DNA of 64,000 bases from Hysterangium stoloniferum (GCA_015178975.1 WHVD01000006.1:1-64000), one strand, 5' to 3'; shown: positions 1 through 10,837, numbered from the stretch's first letter. The notes: a model not told the origin generated them from the sequence alone. Numbers and translations: made by a program.

Positions 1-1440
1 GCGCGTGGGTGGTCTTCTCCAGCCGGGACGAGCGTGTTTCTGGACTTAACTAGGAAGCGAAAGGTACTGCCGGGATCACCCAGATTCAGAATGTATAAGA
101 AGAGAACTATCCGATTCCGAGAAAATCAGAAAACATTTGGCGGGAAAGAATAAACCAATCAGAGTTCACACCTTCTTCGGACTGCCTTTTGATCAGGAGC
201 TGCATTGGAAAGAACACGCTATGCATGCACTATCGAGAGGTATGGCATGGGTGATGCAATTCCGAAGGCTACCCAAGCCCAGCTCCGGTATGCCATCCAA
301 ACACATTAGACGTTTATATAACGCTATAGCCATTCGACAAATGTTTTACTCGGCCGACATCTGGTTTTCCCCCATCTGCCAGAAACCGGGTTACAAAAGG
401 GCGACGCGGCGACCGGATCGATTAGCATTGCGTCCAAGCTAGAGTCCAAAGGGCGACTGCCTTTGTAGACCACGGGTGCAATGAGAACAACGGCCACTGG
501 CATACTCAATGCTCACGCTGACATGTTACCCATCCAAGAGCTGTTCAGTGCGCTCGATTTTGACCCGAGAAAGAAGTAGAGACAACAAGACGTCCTCTAT
601 CCCAGAGAATCAGCCTTGTAATCATTATAGCTCCAGACAAGGAAGCGGCAATTTAGAAGTGCATGGCAATCCAGCCTGATACAACTATGCACAGACGATT
701 CGGATTTCTAAAGGGATTGGCGGCGGCGGTGCTGTATAGGGACGGAAGCGAGGTAGCCATGCTCAACCGCCAGCTGGGACAAAGCAGTAGTGACACAGAG
801 TCTACGAAGCAAAGGAAGTCAGTCTACTGGGGATAGAGCTGCTTGAAAACGAGGACGCACGGACTCGAGTTATAATTGTTCTCGACACTCGGGCAGTAAT
901 GATGGTTCTGCCCACTAAGAAATCATCTGCGGGACGATACCAAGAGACTCTACGGCAGACGGACAAGGCCCGATTCAAAGAGGCTGTACCAGCTCTGGAG
1001 CTGATCTGGGTTTCTGGGAAAAGAGGTGCGAGGCGGAATGAGAGGGGGGACAATGTGCAAAAGAGGCTGTGAAGGAAGACGACAGTGAGAGGAACAAACA
1101 CCATTACGAAGAAGGAAGCCGATTAGCGTCACTGGCGTAGACGTTGCAGGCAGAAGCACTCGCAAAGAATCATACTGAAGAATTTCACTCGTCGCCCAGA
1201 TACCTCATGCTACGAAGGATTGATAATACCCTGCCTTCGTCGAGCTACCGCAAGTCAACAGATGACCAACAGGTCGATTCTCAAAGAGAGGTTCACCTTC
1301 CATGCTAAATCAGTAGCGAAGCTCCTCACAGACCCCGGCATGATCCCACACCTAATACGCCATATTGATTCGACAGGCAGATTCAAGGACAACTTCGGAG
1401 CAGGAAGGAAAGACGGACAGATGGGCAGATGACACTATTC
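1..1440 (+). mobile_element. 3' part of a non-LTR (LINE) retrotransposon, decayed
   Basis: The 137-442 frame reads as the end of a reverse transcriptase thumb region, with a KEHAMHALSRGMAWV-like stretch followed by an RRLYNAIAIRQMFYSADIW-like stretch. Downstream, broken frames resemble the RNase H and C-terminal part of Agaricomycete LINEs, including TGAMRTTA near 477-500 and a terminal segment like LTDPGMIPHLIRHID near 1336-1376. Several in-frame stops and frameshifts show that it is inactive. The 5' part is absent because the window or arm begins inside it. An A-rich tract at about 1588-1616 lies downstream, but I could not define the exact 3' end. The family assignment rests on remembered motif patterns and was not checked by a search. 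Confidence 0.7.
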
Positions 1441-3640
1441 ACTCACAAAATATCCTCACTCACGCGACAGCTCTCACTGAGACTCGCACACCTTGGACCT
1501 ATGCAGGAATGAAGATAAAAGGCGGATGGTATTACTTTGTAATTACAGTCGACATGGCCGAAGCCCTGACAGACTACAATACTGAATTAAAAAAGAAAAA
1601 AGAAAAAAAAGAAAAGGTCAATCGTCATTTTGAAGCTCGGAGATCTTGTCTTTGCAAATATCATAAAAATTGTTTTACCTCACAATCCAACACGAAAGCT
1701 GGTGTAACACCATTTACCATTCCCGAATTGTCCTGGGAGTTTTGCTTGAAAATATTCCTAATTAGTAACAGATATCGTCTATAATGTGTATTTATGGGGA
1801 TATTTATCGTACATGTTACAAGTCGAAAAAAGAAGTGAGGTCAGATATCGAGGGCTAGCACAAACGGGAGTTGTGATAGTACGAACTCAGCCGCTGCTCG
1901 TGACACGCAGCTGGCATCAACGGACTATGTGATCGGTCATAGATGACCGTAACTCAAAGTTATTGCGCGTCATCGAGTTTTGTCAAGTTGTATCGAAAAT
2001 GATCAGCGAAACAACAGGCGGAACAGGCGTTGAAGCGAAGGGAACGCAAATTAATGGTTCCGGGCTCGCCTCGCCGTTTCAATCGTTTCACTCATTTCGA
2101 CCGATGGTGAAACGACGACCGAACGACCACTCAAAAGGCGTTTCTTTGACATCATCTGATATGCGAGCCGTGCGGATCACGCTCGTCTCCTGCTCTTACT
2201 ATCTATGCTACTAGACTTCAGGTCCATATGGAACTCTCGAAGACTGGGAGTTTGTATTCAATTTATGAAGGAATGGCTAGAAAGATTCTTATTTGGCCAG
2301 CTGGTTTGAGACTCCATAGTCTCAACTGCCTATTGTTAGGACGATGTCCATCAGATCATGCCCTGTTCTGCTGCCTTCGTCTTCGTGAACTAAATGGTCA
2401 CTTGCGCATCTAAAAGATTGACGACTCTGCCATTGTATCACATGGACCCCACGGCATCTTTCACGTGTAGTGAATTAACTGTCATCATATTAGCTTGGGG
2501 CTGAGCGCTAGCTGCAATTTGATGTAAACTTGGAACGATAGTGTGCTTTCTCCTCCAAATCCCGAGCATTGAACGGCGACTCAGCCACTTTATAAAACTA
2601 CAGCGGGGGTCGTCTTTGATGTGTTGAGGCTGTGTTCCGAACGATATTCGAACGATATGACACTAGGCGTTTTTGATTGTAGAAGGATCAAACTGCAGAT
2701 TCGGCTATTTTATTGCACCGTCCGCTTGTGGCTACTAACCGTCATCCTTGGTTAAAATGCAGCATGAGCTGTGGGTATTATCGGGATATACTATTAGTAA
2801 CCGCATTGACATATCCGCACTAAACCGGATATCCTCAAGACACGACAAGATCTTCGACTAAGTTGAGATATTTCCTCAAGGAAACACCTCCGCTATATGC
2901 TGGTGGTCCCTCCCCCCCCTTCCCTGTGTGCCTCCCACGACCGGCATATGCATGGACGATGAAACGGACGATTTGAAACTTCTCGAGAACGCAAAGGGCT
3001 CCAATGAATCGGACCAAACGTCTGCCACCGCCACTCCAAGTCGGGATGCCAAGGTTAATCCGATACCCTTGAAAATTTTTCTATTGAAAGAAGCAAGATA
3101 TTACTACTATTTCACAACCAGCTAGCCTATCTACGATAACACCCGAGCTTCAGGTGATTTGCTCACTACTGTGGCCGTCCAATACTCTGTATCAATGTAA
3201 TTCCTATTGTAATGATGTTTGTCCTGTGGTCATAATGGCCAAGAGCGTATACTACTCGGTTTCTTTGTGAGGTTGACCCAAGGCTTGGTGGCTTGAGAGG
3301 CCAGGAAGGATAAAAATGGCACAATATACGCATTCTATCGCGCTTGAGTTTATCGGGCATGTCAGTAATTTACTGCCCCTTCATCAATCCCCTTTTGTCT
3401 TGTAGGTCACTAAAAGTGCCCGGCTAGGAAAATTTGTCATGGGATTCAATGCATAATGAGCATGTGAAGGTTTCCGGCGGGCAAGTCAGTTCCGAACGCG
3501 CGTTGAGTCATGGCATATCCCAAAGAAAATAGTCATCCATTGTCTGAGCCGTTGTATACTGGGAACATACCGACTCCGAAGGTAATCTACGCCTATACTT
3601 ACATTCATAAATCCATGAGGTTGCAAGTACCGATACAGAA
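1441..3640. other. arm segment without a recognised gene
   Basis: Only short open frames occur here and none shows a recognisable domain or consistent splice structure. There is an A-rich purine tract at 1588-1616 and a GAACGATAT direct repeat near 2640-2656. The stretch is shared with the right arm. Confidence 0.6.
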
Positions 3641-3801
3641 ATTTGTATTGTGACGTTTAAGTACACTTGTTCTGATGGAAGGCCAAGTCCGCGTGATATG
3701 GATAAGAGAATGAATGGACGTTGTCACCCGTATCTCTCAAGTATCCTGGTTTCCAGTGTATTGTTCCGAAATTCGCCTACCAATGATCGCACCTCTCAGC
3801 G

Positions 3802-3809
3802 TATAAAAG
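3802..3809 (+). promoter_or_regulatory. TATA box of the putative spliced arm gene
   Basis: A perfect TATAAAAG lies about 95-140 bp upstream of three candidate ATG codons (3900, 3928 and 3939) and is followed by a C-rich leader (CCACATCCCCCCACATCCCC). This is a typical basidiomycete core-promoter layout. It supports a real transcription unit starting near 3830-3840. Confidence 0.45.
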
Positions 3810-3899
3810 ACCAGTCACCAGCGATTAACTCCAGTACCGCTCCTTTACCACATCCCCCCACATCCCCCTAAGTTCCCTCAAGCCGCTGATTCATTCTTT

Positions 3900-4644
3900 A
3901 TGCACGTACGCCGCACAGTCTGCGGATATGTCGCGCTCATGGAACACTCGAAGGATTCTCGCCTATTGTTCACCTTCAACGCGAACTTTACCGCCGGAGG
4001 TGAGGAGTCGTCATGTTATACTCACGTAGTTCTTCGCAGCTCATGCAAAGGCGAGTATTTTTTACGTTGACCATTAATTCCTTTCACGTATTGTTCAAAC
4101 TACAGGGGAACCCAACCAGGACAAAACAATTAAGTGAGTGGCTCTCTCGTCTTATTACAGCTCGATGCTCATAATGTACCTCAGATACATCAATGACTCA
4201 AACACCCATAAGTTCCTTTCCCACCGCTCAGAGGTCTCTTTAGGTCGCATGACAGGCAGAATCCACCGTCGCAGCAGACTTGGGAGCGTATGATGTCGTG
4301 TCGTGCGTTCTTAGGCCTCTCGGCGCGGATGGTTGGTTTAAGGGTGGTTAACGCGTTCATGTGACAGAGGCATTCCAGGAGCGGTGGGTAGGACGAGGGC
4401 AGGAAATGTAAAGTATCTTGGCCCATCTTTGATTCATTCTATTTATTTTGCCGCAGCACTCTGAAGCAACCAATGCATCAAGAAAAAAGGTGACTCTCGT
4501 TTGAGTCGACCGTTCATTGCTTTTGCTTACTATTCAAAACTACAGGGGCACTCCAAAAACCAATGATCATGAACGAAATGTAAGCATCCTTTGTCTTTAC
4601 CATCCGTTCCTTTTTCTGATAATGCATCTTTTCAGACATGTTAG
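3900..4644 (+). CDS. putative multi-exon gene of unknown function (left arm)
   Basis: The stretch shows a run of plausible splice signals. An open first exon from ATG 3900, 3928 or 3939 ends at GTGAGG near 3999. It is followed by a tiny exon (CTCATGCAAAG) with a GC donor (gcgagt), and an exon beginning after ACTACAG at 4107 that reads GEPNQDKTI. The next exon reads SMLIMYLRYINDSN. Later exons end at gtaaag near 4408, gtgact near 4491 and gtaagc near 4579. Two different frames stay open across the last three exons, so the protein cannot be fixed by eye; one ends near 4555 and the other at 4644. I recognise no domain. The downstream half is duplicated in tandem, and a decayed relative lies at about 18757. 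It could instead be a spliced non-coding RNA or part of a mobile element. Confidence 0.3.
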
Positions 4645-4659
4645 GTGCGTATCAACCAA

Positions 4660-4923
4660 GAGTGGGGTGCGACGGCTAAGTGGCACATGTCGTCAAACCT
4701 GGTCTGGCGTTATGCCGACCGCCCGTTGAGGTCATGGGTTAAAGTCCCACAAAGCCACCAGGGAGTTTTAGGGGACATTACGCTTGTCGTGGTGCCCCAC
4801 AATACCACATTGAATCTGCGTCAATGCGTCAATGCGTTTCTTCCTGGGAGGATTGTGTACGGCATCAACGCGACGCGTTGTTAGTCGCGTTTGATTGCTG
4901 TCTACCTCCGAAAAAAAAAAAAA
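4660..4923 (+). mobile_element. tRNA-like, poly(A)-ended SINE-like module, copy 1
   Basis: An A-box-like CGGCTAAGTGG at 4673-4683 and a B-box-like GGTTAAAGTCC at 4737-4747 are spaced as in a tRNA-type RNA polymerase III promoter. The B-box differs from the GGTTCRANTCC consensus by one base. An acceptor-like AGCCACCA follows at 4753-4760. The module ends with CTACCTCCG and 13 A residues. This is the layout of a tRNA-derived SINE. No clear target-site duplication was found, and the region overlaps the 3' end of the putative spliced gene, so the SINE reading is an inference. Confidence 0.4.
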
Positions 4924-5552
4924 TTAAATACTACAGATCAAGGAAAACGGTGAGTATCGTTTGAGTCGAACGATTCATTCCTTTCATTTATTGTTGAAAC
5001 TACAGGGGAACCCAACCGGGACAAAACAATGAAGTGAGTACCTCTCTCGTCTTATCACAGCTCGATGCTCATAATGTACCTCAGATACATCACTCAAACA
5101 CCCATAAGTTCCTTTCCCACCGCTCAGAGGTCTCTTTAGGTCACATGACAGGCAGAATCCACCGTCGCAGACTTGGGAGCGTATGATGTCGTGTCGTGCG
5201 TTCTTAGGCCTCTCGGCGCGGATGGTTGGTTTAAGGGTGGTTAACGCGTTCATGTGACAGAGGCATTCCAGGAGCGGTGGGTAGGACGAGGGCAGGAAAT
5301 GTAAAGTATCTTGGCCCATCTTTGATTCATTCTATTTATTTTGCCGCAGCACTCTGAAGCAACCAATGCATCAAGAAAAAAGGTGACTCTCGTTTGAGTC
5401 GACCGTTCATTGCTTTTGCTTACTATTCAAAACTACAGGGGCACTCCAAAAACCAATGATCATGAACGAAATGTAAGCATCCTTTGTCTTTACCATCCGT
5501 TCCTTTTTCTGATAATGCATCTTTTCAGACATGTTAGGTGCGTATCAACCAA

Positions 5553-5817
5553 GAGTGGGGTGCGACGGCTAAGTGGCACATGTCGTCAAACCTGGTCTGG
5601 CGTTATGCCGACCGCCCGTTGAGGTCATGGGTTAAAGTCCCACAAAGCCACCAGGGAGTTTTAGTGGGTAGTGCGCTTGTCGCTGAGCCCCACAGTACCC
5701 ACATTGGGTCTGCGTCAATGCATTTCTTCCTGGGAGGGTTGTGTACGGCATCAGTGCGACGCGTTGTTAGTCGCGTTTGATCGTTGTCTACCTCCGAAAA
5801 AAAAAAAAAAAAAAAAA
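5553..5817 (+). mobile_element. tRNA-like, poly(A)-ended SINE-like module, copy 2
   Basis: This is the second copy in the tandem dimer, with the same A-box-like (5566-5576) and B-box-like (5630-5640) motifs. Its tail diverges from copy 1 and has a longer poly(A) of about 21 residues. Confidence 0.4.
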
Positions 5818-5867
5818 TTCAATGTAAATACTACATGTAATAGTTAGTTATAATAGTAGCTTTTGTA

Positions 5868-6050
5868 TCTCAGCGTCGATAAAATCGCTGTATTGTACAC
5901 TACCTACCTAATAGCAGTTTTAGTACTAAATATACATAATGAGTTAGAATTTGAAATAAAGAGAAAAAAATATGACTACGTACTCTCAGCGTCGATAAAA
6001 TCGCTGAGACACTTTTTCTTACTAGACGTCTTGGACAAATTAATTTGTCC
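5868..6050. repeat. 23-bp direct repeat and 18-bp palindrome
   Basis: CTCAGCGTCGATAAAATCGCTG occurs at about 5871-5892 and again at about 5978-5999. It has short self-complementary ends (AGCG...CGCT). A perfect 18-bp palindrome, GGACAAATTAATTTGTCC, follows near 6033-6050. These could be transposon termini or protein-binding sites; I could not pair them with a clear element. Confidence 0.5.
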
Positions 6051-6945
6051 ATGGTCTCTGATGGAGGCGCGTGATATATGTCTTTGACAATGCGGGACTT
6101 GCACGATTTATACGGATGGTGCCGGGCGGCATTTTCTCTCTTCTCGCTCGCGCGCGCGTAGGACGCGACTGCTGGCCTGCCACCAGGCCGGCTTGGGCCC
6201 TGCAGGTGACAACGCCGACCATGGTGACATACATACAAAAGGTACGTTATATATCTATTTTATTTCATCTGATTTGCAGCTGAGCGGGTGTTGCGGCTCG
6301 AGGCCCGAGTTGCTCACCAAATTGAGATAGACACTGTTCAAGCCATCATTAATGCGCCAGCATCTCCGACACAATCAATTGCGGCCATTCTGATCTTTCT
6401 GATTCAAGCCAACGGTCACTTTTCGGTACAGAGCTCGCCATTCAACATATTTCAGACATATACGGCAAAGAAGTTTCCTATGTCATTCACTCAGGTGATG
6501 GATCCACTCCCGGATGCCTTGACGGCCTGCGGCATATCAACTCCCTGGTCCCTCTACACCTTCTACCCAGATTGTTACTTCGCTACCATCTAATACAATC
6601 CAGTTCAATTCATAGCCGACCACCGCGCACCCTCCTCCAACAAGAATTCTACTGCGTGCTTTCGTCCACAAAGTCATTCGACATTCCATGTGGCCGCATT
6701 GCCGATCGCGTCATATTATTTGGGTGCCACCAAGGGCAAGTTTCTCACAGTGATTGCGCAGGGATAAGATCTACAGGCCACTAAAGCCGCATTGGATGGC
6801 CTCTTTGGCTCCGCCAGTGCCCATTCAATCAGTGAGGATTCAATCAGGTGTTTTGGGAAATGGTGGGGACCTAATGTGTATAGAGTATAGGAACTGACCT
6901 CTATTTTTATTTTTATTCTTATTTTTATCGAGTCAGCGTCTCATA

Positions 6946-7305
6946 ATTGACCGTCTCCACAGCGCATATTATTTTATCGGGTCGCCGTCAGGAAGGAGTT
7001 TGGGTCACACGACGAGTCAGGCGCACTTTTTAACCCCTTTAATAATAATCGACCATCTCCATCTCCACAGCGCATTTTACTTTATCGGGGGTCGCCGTCG
7101 GACACGGGTTTGGGTTATACAGTGAGTCAGGTGCATTTTCTAGCGCCTCGTCAATCATTACCCATCTTCACAGTGCATGTTACTTTACCGAGTCGCCGTC
7201 GGGGATTGGTTCGGGTTATAGGTGAGTCAGGGGCAATTTCTAATGCCTCATGATTGACCGCCTCTGCAGTGCATGCTGTTTTATCAAGTCGCCATTGAGC
7301 ACATC
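6946..7305. repeat. degenerate ~105-bp tandem array (left arm)
   Basis: There are about 3.5 units, each containing CACAGCGCAT, then TTTATCGGGTCGCCGTC, then GGGTTATA and GTGAGTCAGG. Unit spacing is about 108, 113 and 87 bp, with substantial divergence. A partial unit (TTTTATCGAGTCAGCGTC) precedes the array near 6924. No coding potential was seen. Confidence 0.75.
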
Positions 7306-7724
7306 CTCAAACTGCTAATATAAGCGCGCCAATCCCCCCACCACATATACCTGTTACACAGACTTCAAATGGGCCCTTCCCTACAGTAGGGTACTTTTAA
7401 GGCTCGGCATGTAATATGCCCAAATGCGCCCCACCATCCTCGTCCTGAAAACAAAGGGCCAATTTGAAGCGGTGGCACATCATGATTTTGCATTGATCTT
7501 GGCATGAATGGGCGGTGGGGAAAGGCATACGAGATAGTACAGTGTGGCCTTAGCTATGTTAATGTACAAGCTCAAATCTATTACATTGCCTTTTATTTAT
7601 TTATTTTTATTAATCTGTGCACTGTACTCAATCATTTGGGCGAAGGATTGGTCTTTTGAATCTTTCGATGCTTAAAAGGAGCGGGATGTTGTCAGGAATT
7701 GTCGCAGAAAGTTGCAAGTAAAGT
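7306..7724. other. arm segment without a recognised gene
   Basis: AATATAAGCGCGCC near 7317 resembles a TATA-type element followed by a pyrimidine-rich leader, but no convincing coding sequence follows on the + strand. The rest is 3' flank of the XPG-like pseudogene on the minus strand. Confidence 0.4.
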
Positions 7725-9528
7725 TCATACCGGAATGCCATCTAGCAAGGCTTGGGGGGATGGGAGGTCACATTCTGAATCGCTAGGTGACGGCAATTTC
7801 CTCTTTGTTGTTGATGAGGAGGTGACACGGATCTTTTTTGATTTGATGTTGCTTCTGTGGTCTATGGCTTCTGCATGCTCACTCACTAATAATGGCAGAG
7901 CGTTCTCAAGTACTTTGGCTGGAATCCAACATCGAAGCAGAGAACGCGCATTGTGAGACCTGACTACCGTCTTCGTTTTCTTGTGGTTTGGCTCGTTGGG
8001 TCCGACAACAGGGACTGAGTCTTTTAATATTTCTCTGACATGTTGAATCCCGGCCTTTGCTTGCAGGATCAATGGGGTGGTGTCAATCGTGACTTAAAAT
8101 TCCGGTAAGAAGTCACCCCAGGCGTGCCTGCCCTCCTTGATGATCGCAACAGACAATTCTTGAATTGTCGTATCCTCAGAGTGGAGTCAATATTATCATA
8201 CTGGGGGGTTAATAGTTCACTCACATTGAGGCATGGAGATGGACTTTTCATGAGACCCTCGTATTAAAATCCCAGGCCACAGTAATGTGCGAACTTTTTC
8301 TAGAATAGTATGTTCATGGCCCCAATCAAAGTAAAGCTCACAAAAGTGTGACAGCTTTCCAATATTCACAGCCTTCATCCACAGGGTAGCAAACCCTTGA
8401 AGGGACTGATCATACCTTTCTGATGTCAATGGGTTGCTGTAGAGCTCCAAGATCGTCATCTCTGGGAACCCGGATGGTAGAGTCTTGGAAAGTTGTGGAT
8501 ACTTATGTGGCAGCCTTCCACTTTTATTGGTCCGTAGTTCGTCAAGAAGTTATTTGCGCCAGCCAGGGAGAAAGGATTCCAGCTGCATAGGTGAGTACAT
8601 ATGAATGGCATTGCCTAGACTTGTACCAAAGCCAGCTTGTGCTAAGCCCGTAGCAATTTTAATTCCCATGCCTGGTTTGTAGGACTGTGACGAGATAAGC
8701 TAAGGGTCTGAGATATGAAGAATGGAAGTGACGCACAGTGCTGTAATCGCCACAAAATAAGGCTATAAGAAGGAATCCATCTTGGTCCAAGCCAATTTTG
8801 GCATGTTCCAGAATTTTGTTTGCCCTGAATACATAGGCATGGTTTGTATCATGCTTCTGGGCACCATTATAGACTGCGTGTCCATTTATAATCGCAGAGA
8901 AGCTACAGATAACAATTTTAGCTCCCCAAACGAGGCTGTCCCCATCATTGGTGATCACAGCATCGATAACGTGAATTTTATTCAGGTAAGCTAGTTCAGC
9001 TTCAGCTTCCCCAGAAGCCTATCATAATAATTTATGGAGTCAATTTGTGTGATAAAGGGAAACTTACAGTGTGGCAGTCAAACCCAAATGCGTCTAACAT
9101 CTTTCGCAAACTATTGAGGAGCTCATGGTCCCTCTGTTTGATTGTGCCCTCTTTTCACATTGGAATGCTGTGGACCATCAAAAACAAAAAGAGAAAGAAT
9201 AGCAAGTTTCAAAATTCTTATAAAAAATTAATCGAAGCATGATGTTAATATGAGCCAAACACAGTGCACCTGCAGCAACAAGAGAAGAGAACTTGCAGGA
9301 CTGTATTTTCCCCTTGTTGTGCAGACCTTGCTTCATAAAGCCATATGTAAGTATAAATACCAACTCTATATCCACCACTGAGGTTTTGACTTGATGCTGA
9401 CCCATCCTCGATGGCTAGATTAAGTATTGACTGACTTTGTGCAGCTGGAGCGAGGACCTTAAATGTCAAACAACACGTCAGTGTATTGCTAGAGATATGT
9501 ATGTAGATCGAAACTGGTATAATGTACC
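7725..9528 (-). pseudogene. XPG/Rad2-like nuclease pseudogene spanning spacer and left arm
   Basis: Read on the minus strand from 9528, the frame gives GGFWE, then after an intron (9458-9527) VLAPAAQSQSILNLAIEDG and YRVGI, then VFDGP and a GEAEAELAYLNK exon. Next come TNDGDSLVWGAK and LDQDGFLLIALFCGDYS, as in XPG-N/XPG-I domains of the Agaricomycete GEN1/FEN1-like family. The tail continues through RSLLRCWIP to 7725. Damage is evident. The start codon is missing because the inverted-repeat junction lies just upstream of GGFWE. An extra G near 9145 shifts the frame. Stops occur after FLPGWRK (near 8545), after SMPQCE (near 8220) and near 8096. The acidic nuclease residues are partly kept. Family assignment is from motifs only; the live function would be structure-specific DNA cleavage in the nucleus. 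Confidence 0.7.
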
Positions 9529-9539
9529 TCCCAAAAACC
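8244..9539. other. non-palindromic spacer of the giant inverted repeat
   Basis: These 1296 bp lie between the arms and are not duplicated. They hold the N-terminal and central part of the XPG-like pseudogene. The 8-9 bp at both arm ends (GGAGATGG with the adjoining A) are shared, and sequence identity stops abruptly there. Confidence 0.9.
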
Positions 9540-10058
9540 TCCATCTCCATGCCTCAATGTGAGTGAACTATTAACCCCCCAGTATGATAATATTGACTCC
9601 ACTCTGAGGATACGACAATTCAAGAATTGTCTGTTGCGATCATCAAGGAGGGCAGGCACGCCTGGGGTGACTTCTTACCGGAATTTTAAGTCACGATTGA
9701 CACCACCCCATTGATCCTGCAAGCAAAGGCCGGGATTCAACATGTCAGAGAAATATTAAAAGACTCAGTCCCTGTTGTCGGACCCAACGAGCCAAACCAC
9801 AAGAAAACGAAGACGGTAGTCAGGTCTCACAATGCGCGTTCTCTGCTTCGATGTTGGATTCCAGCCAAAGTACTTGAGAACGCTCTGCCATTATTAGTGA
9901 GTGAGCATGCAGAAGCCATAGACCACAGAAGCAACATCAAATCAAAAAAGATCCGTGTCACCTCCTCATCAACAACAAAGAGGAAATTGCCGTCACCTAG
10001 CGATTCAGAATGTGACCTCCCATCCCCCCAAGCCTTGCTAGATGGCATTCCGGTATGA
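9540..10058 (+). pseudogene. duplicated 3' tail of the XPG-like pseudogene
   Basis: This is an inverted copy of 7725-8243. It starts at the SISMPQCE region and runs through RSLLRCWIPAKVLENA and the TTKRKLPSPSDSE tail. It has no N-terminal or catalytic part, so it can only be a by-product of the inverted duplication. The long open frame at 9711-10058 is this tail and is not an independent gene. Confidence 0.75.
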
Positions 10059-10477
10059 ACTTTACTTGCAACTTTCTGCGACAATTCCTGACAACATCCC
10101 GCTCCTTTTAAGCATCGAAAGATTCAAAAGACCAATCCTTCGCCCAAATGATTGAGTACAGTGCACAGATTAATAAAAATAAATAAATAAAAGGCAATGT
10201 AATAGATTTGAGCTTGTACATTAACATAGCTAAGGCCACACTGTACTATCTCGTATGCCTTTCCCCACCGCCCATTCATGCCAAGATCAATGCAAAATCA
10301 TGATGTGCCACCGCTTCAAATTGGCCCTTTGTTTTCAGGACGAGGATGGTGGGGCGCATTTGGGCATATTACATGCCGAGCCTTAAAAGTACCCTACTGT
10401 AGGGAAGGGCCCATTTGAAGTCTGTGTAACAGGTATATGTGGTGGGGGGATTGGCGCGCTTATATTAGCAGTTTGAG

Positions 10478-10837
10478 GATGTGCTCAATGGCGACTTGAT
10501 AAAACAGCATGCACTGCAGAGGCGGTCAATCATGAGGCATTAGAAATTGCCCCTGACTCACCTATAACCCGAACCAATCCCCGACGGCGACTCGGTAAAG
10601 TAACATGCACTGTGAAGATGGGTAATGATTGACGAGGCGCTAGAAAATGCACCTGACTCACTGTATAACCCAAACCCGTGTCCGACGGCGACCCCCGATA
10701 AAGTAAAATGCGCTGTGGAGATGGAGATGGTCGATTATTATTAAAGGGGTTAAAAAGTGCGCCTGACTCGTCGTGTGACCCAAACTCCTTCCTGACGGCG
10801 ACCCGATAAAATAATATGCGCTGTGGAGACGGTCAAT
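10478..10837. repeat. degenerate ~105-bp tandem array (right arm)
   Basis: Mirror copy of the array at 6946-7305, with the same diverged units in reverse order. Confidence 0.75.

Larger units (their letters stand above)
4066..5835 (+). repeat. tandem dimer of an ~893-bp unit (left arm)
   Basis: Sequence from about 4066 repeats at about 4967 (for example 4517-4729 equals 5410-5622, a shift of 893 bp). The units are nearly identical in the middle and diverge near their ends. Each unit contains two copies of an intron-like module ending in AAACTACAGGGG (ends near 4109, 4546, 5009 and 5439), so the unit itself arose from a smaller duplication. Each unit ends in a poly(A) run (4911-4923 and 5797-5817). 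With the palindrome, the window holds four copies of the unit. Confidence 0.9.
1..8243. repeat. left arm of giant inverted repeat
   Basis: Bases 1 to about 8243 recur as the reverse complement at 9540-17787. Paired coordinates sum to 17788 at the outer end and 17783 at the inner end, so the arms differ by only a few small indels. Differences I can see include base 58 versus 17730 (substitution), two one-base indels near 1551 versus 16235, a short difference near 1925 versus 15860, a one-base indel near 2050 versus 15734, and a C-run of 8 versus a G-run of 7 near 2915 versus 14867. The arm carries a LINE fragment, a tandem dimer with spliced-gene structure, a degenerate tandem array and an XPG-like pseudogene tail. 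Base 1 pairs exactly with 17787, which suggests that the window starts at a contig edge. An assembly fold-back artefact is possible but is argued against by the indels. Confidence 0.97.

Noticed and set aside
4660-4760. Functional tRNA gene
   Set aside because: Only the A-box and B-box resemble a tRNA. The acceptor stem does not pair and no convincing anticodon arm forms.
9711-10058. 115-codon open frame on the + strand as an independent gene
   Set aside because: It is the inverted duplicate of the XPG-like pseudogene tail at 7725-8072; it has no start context or upstream domain.
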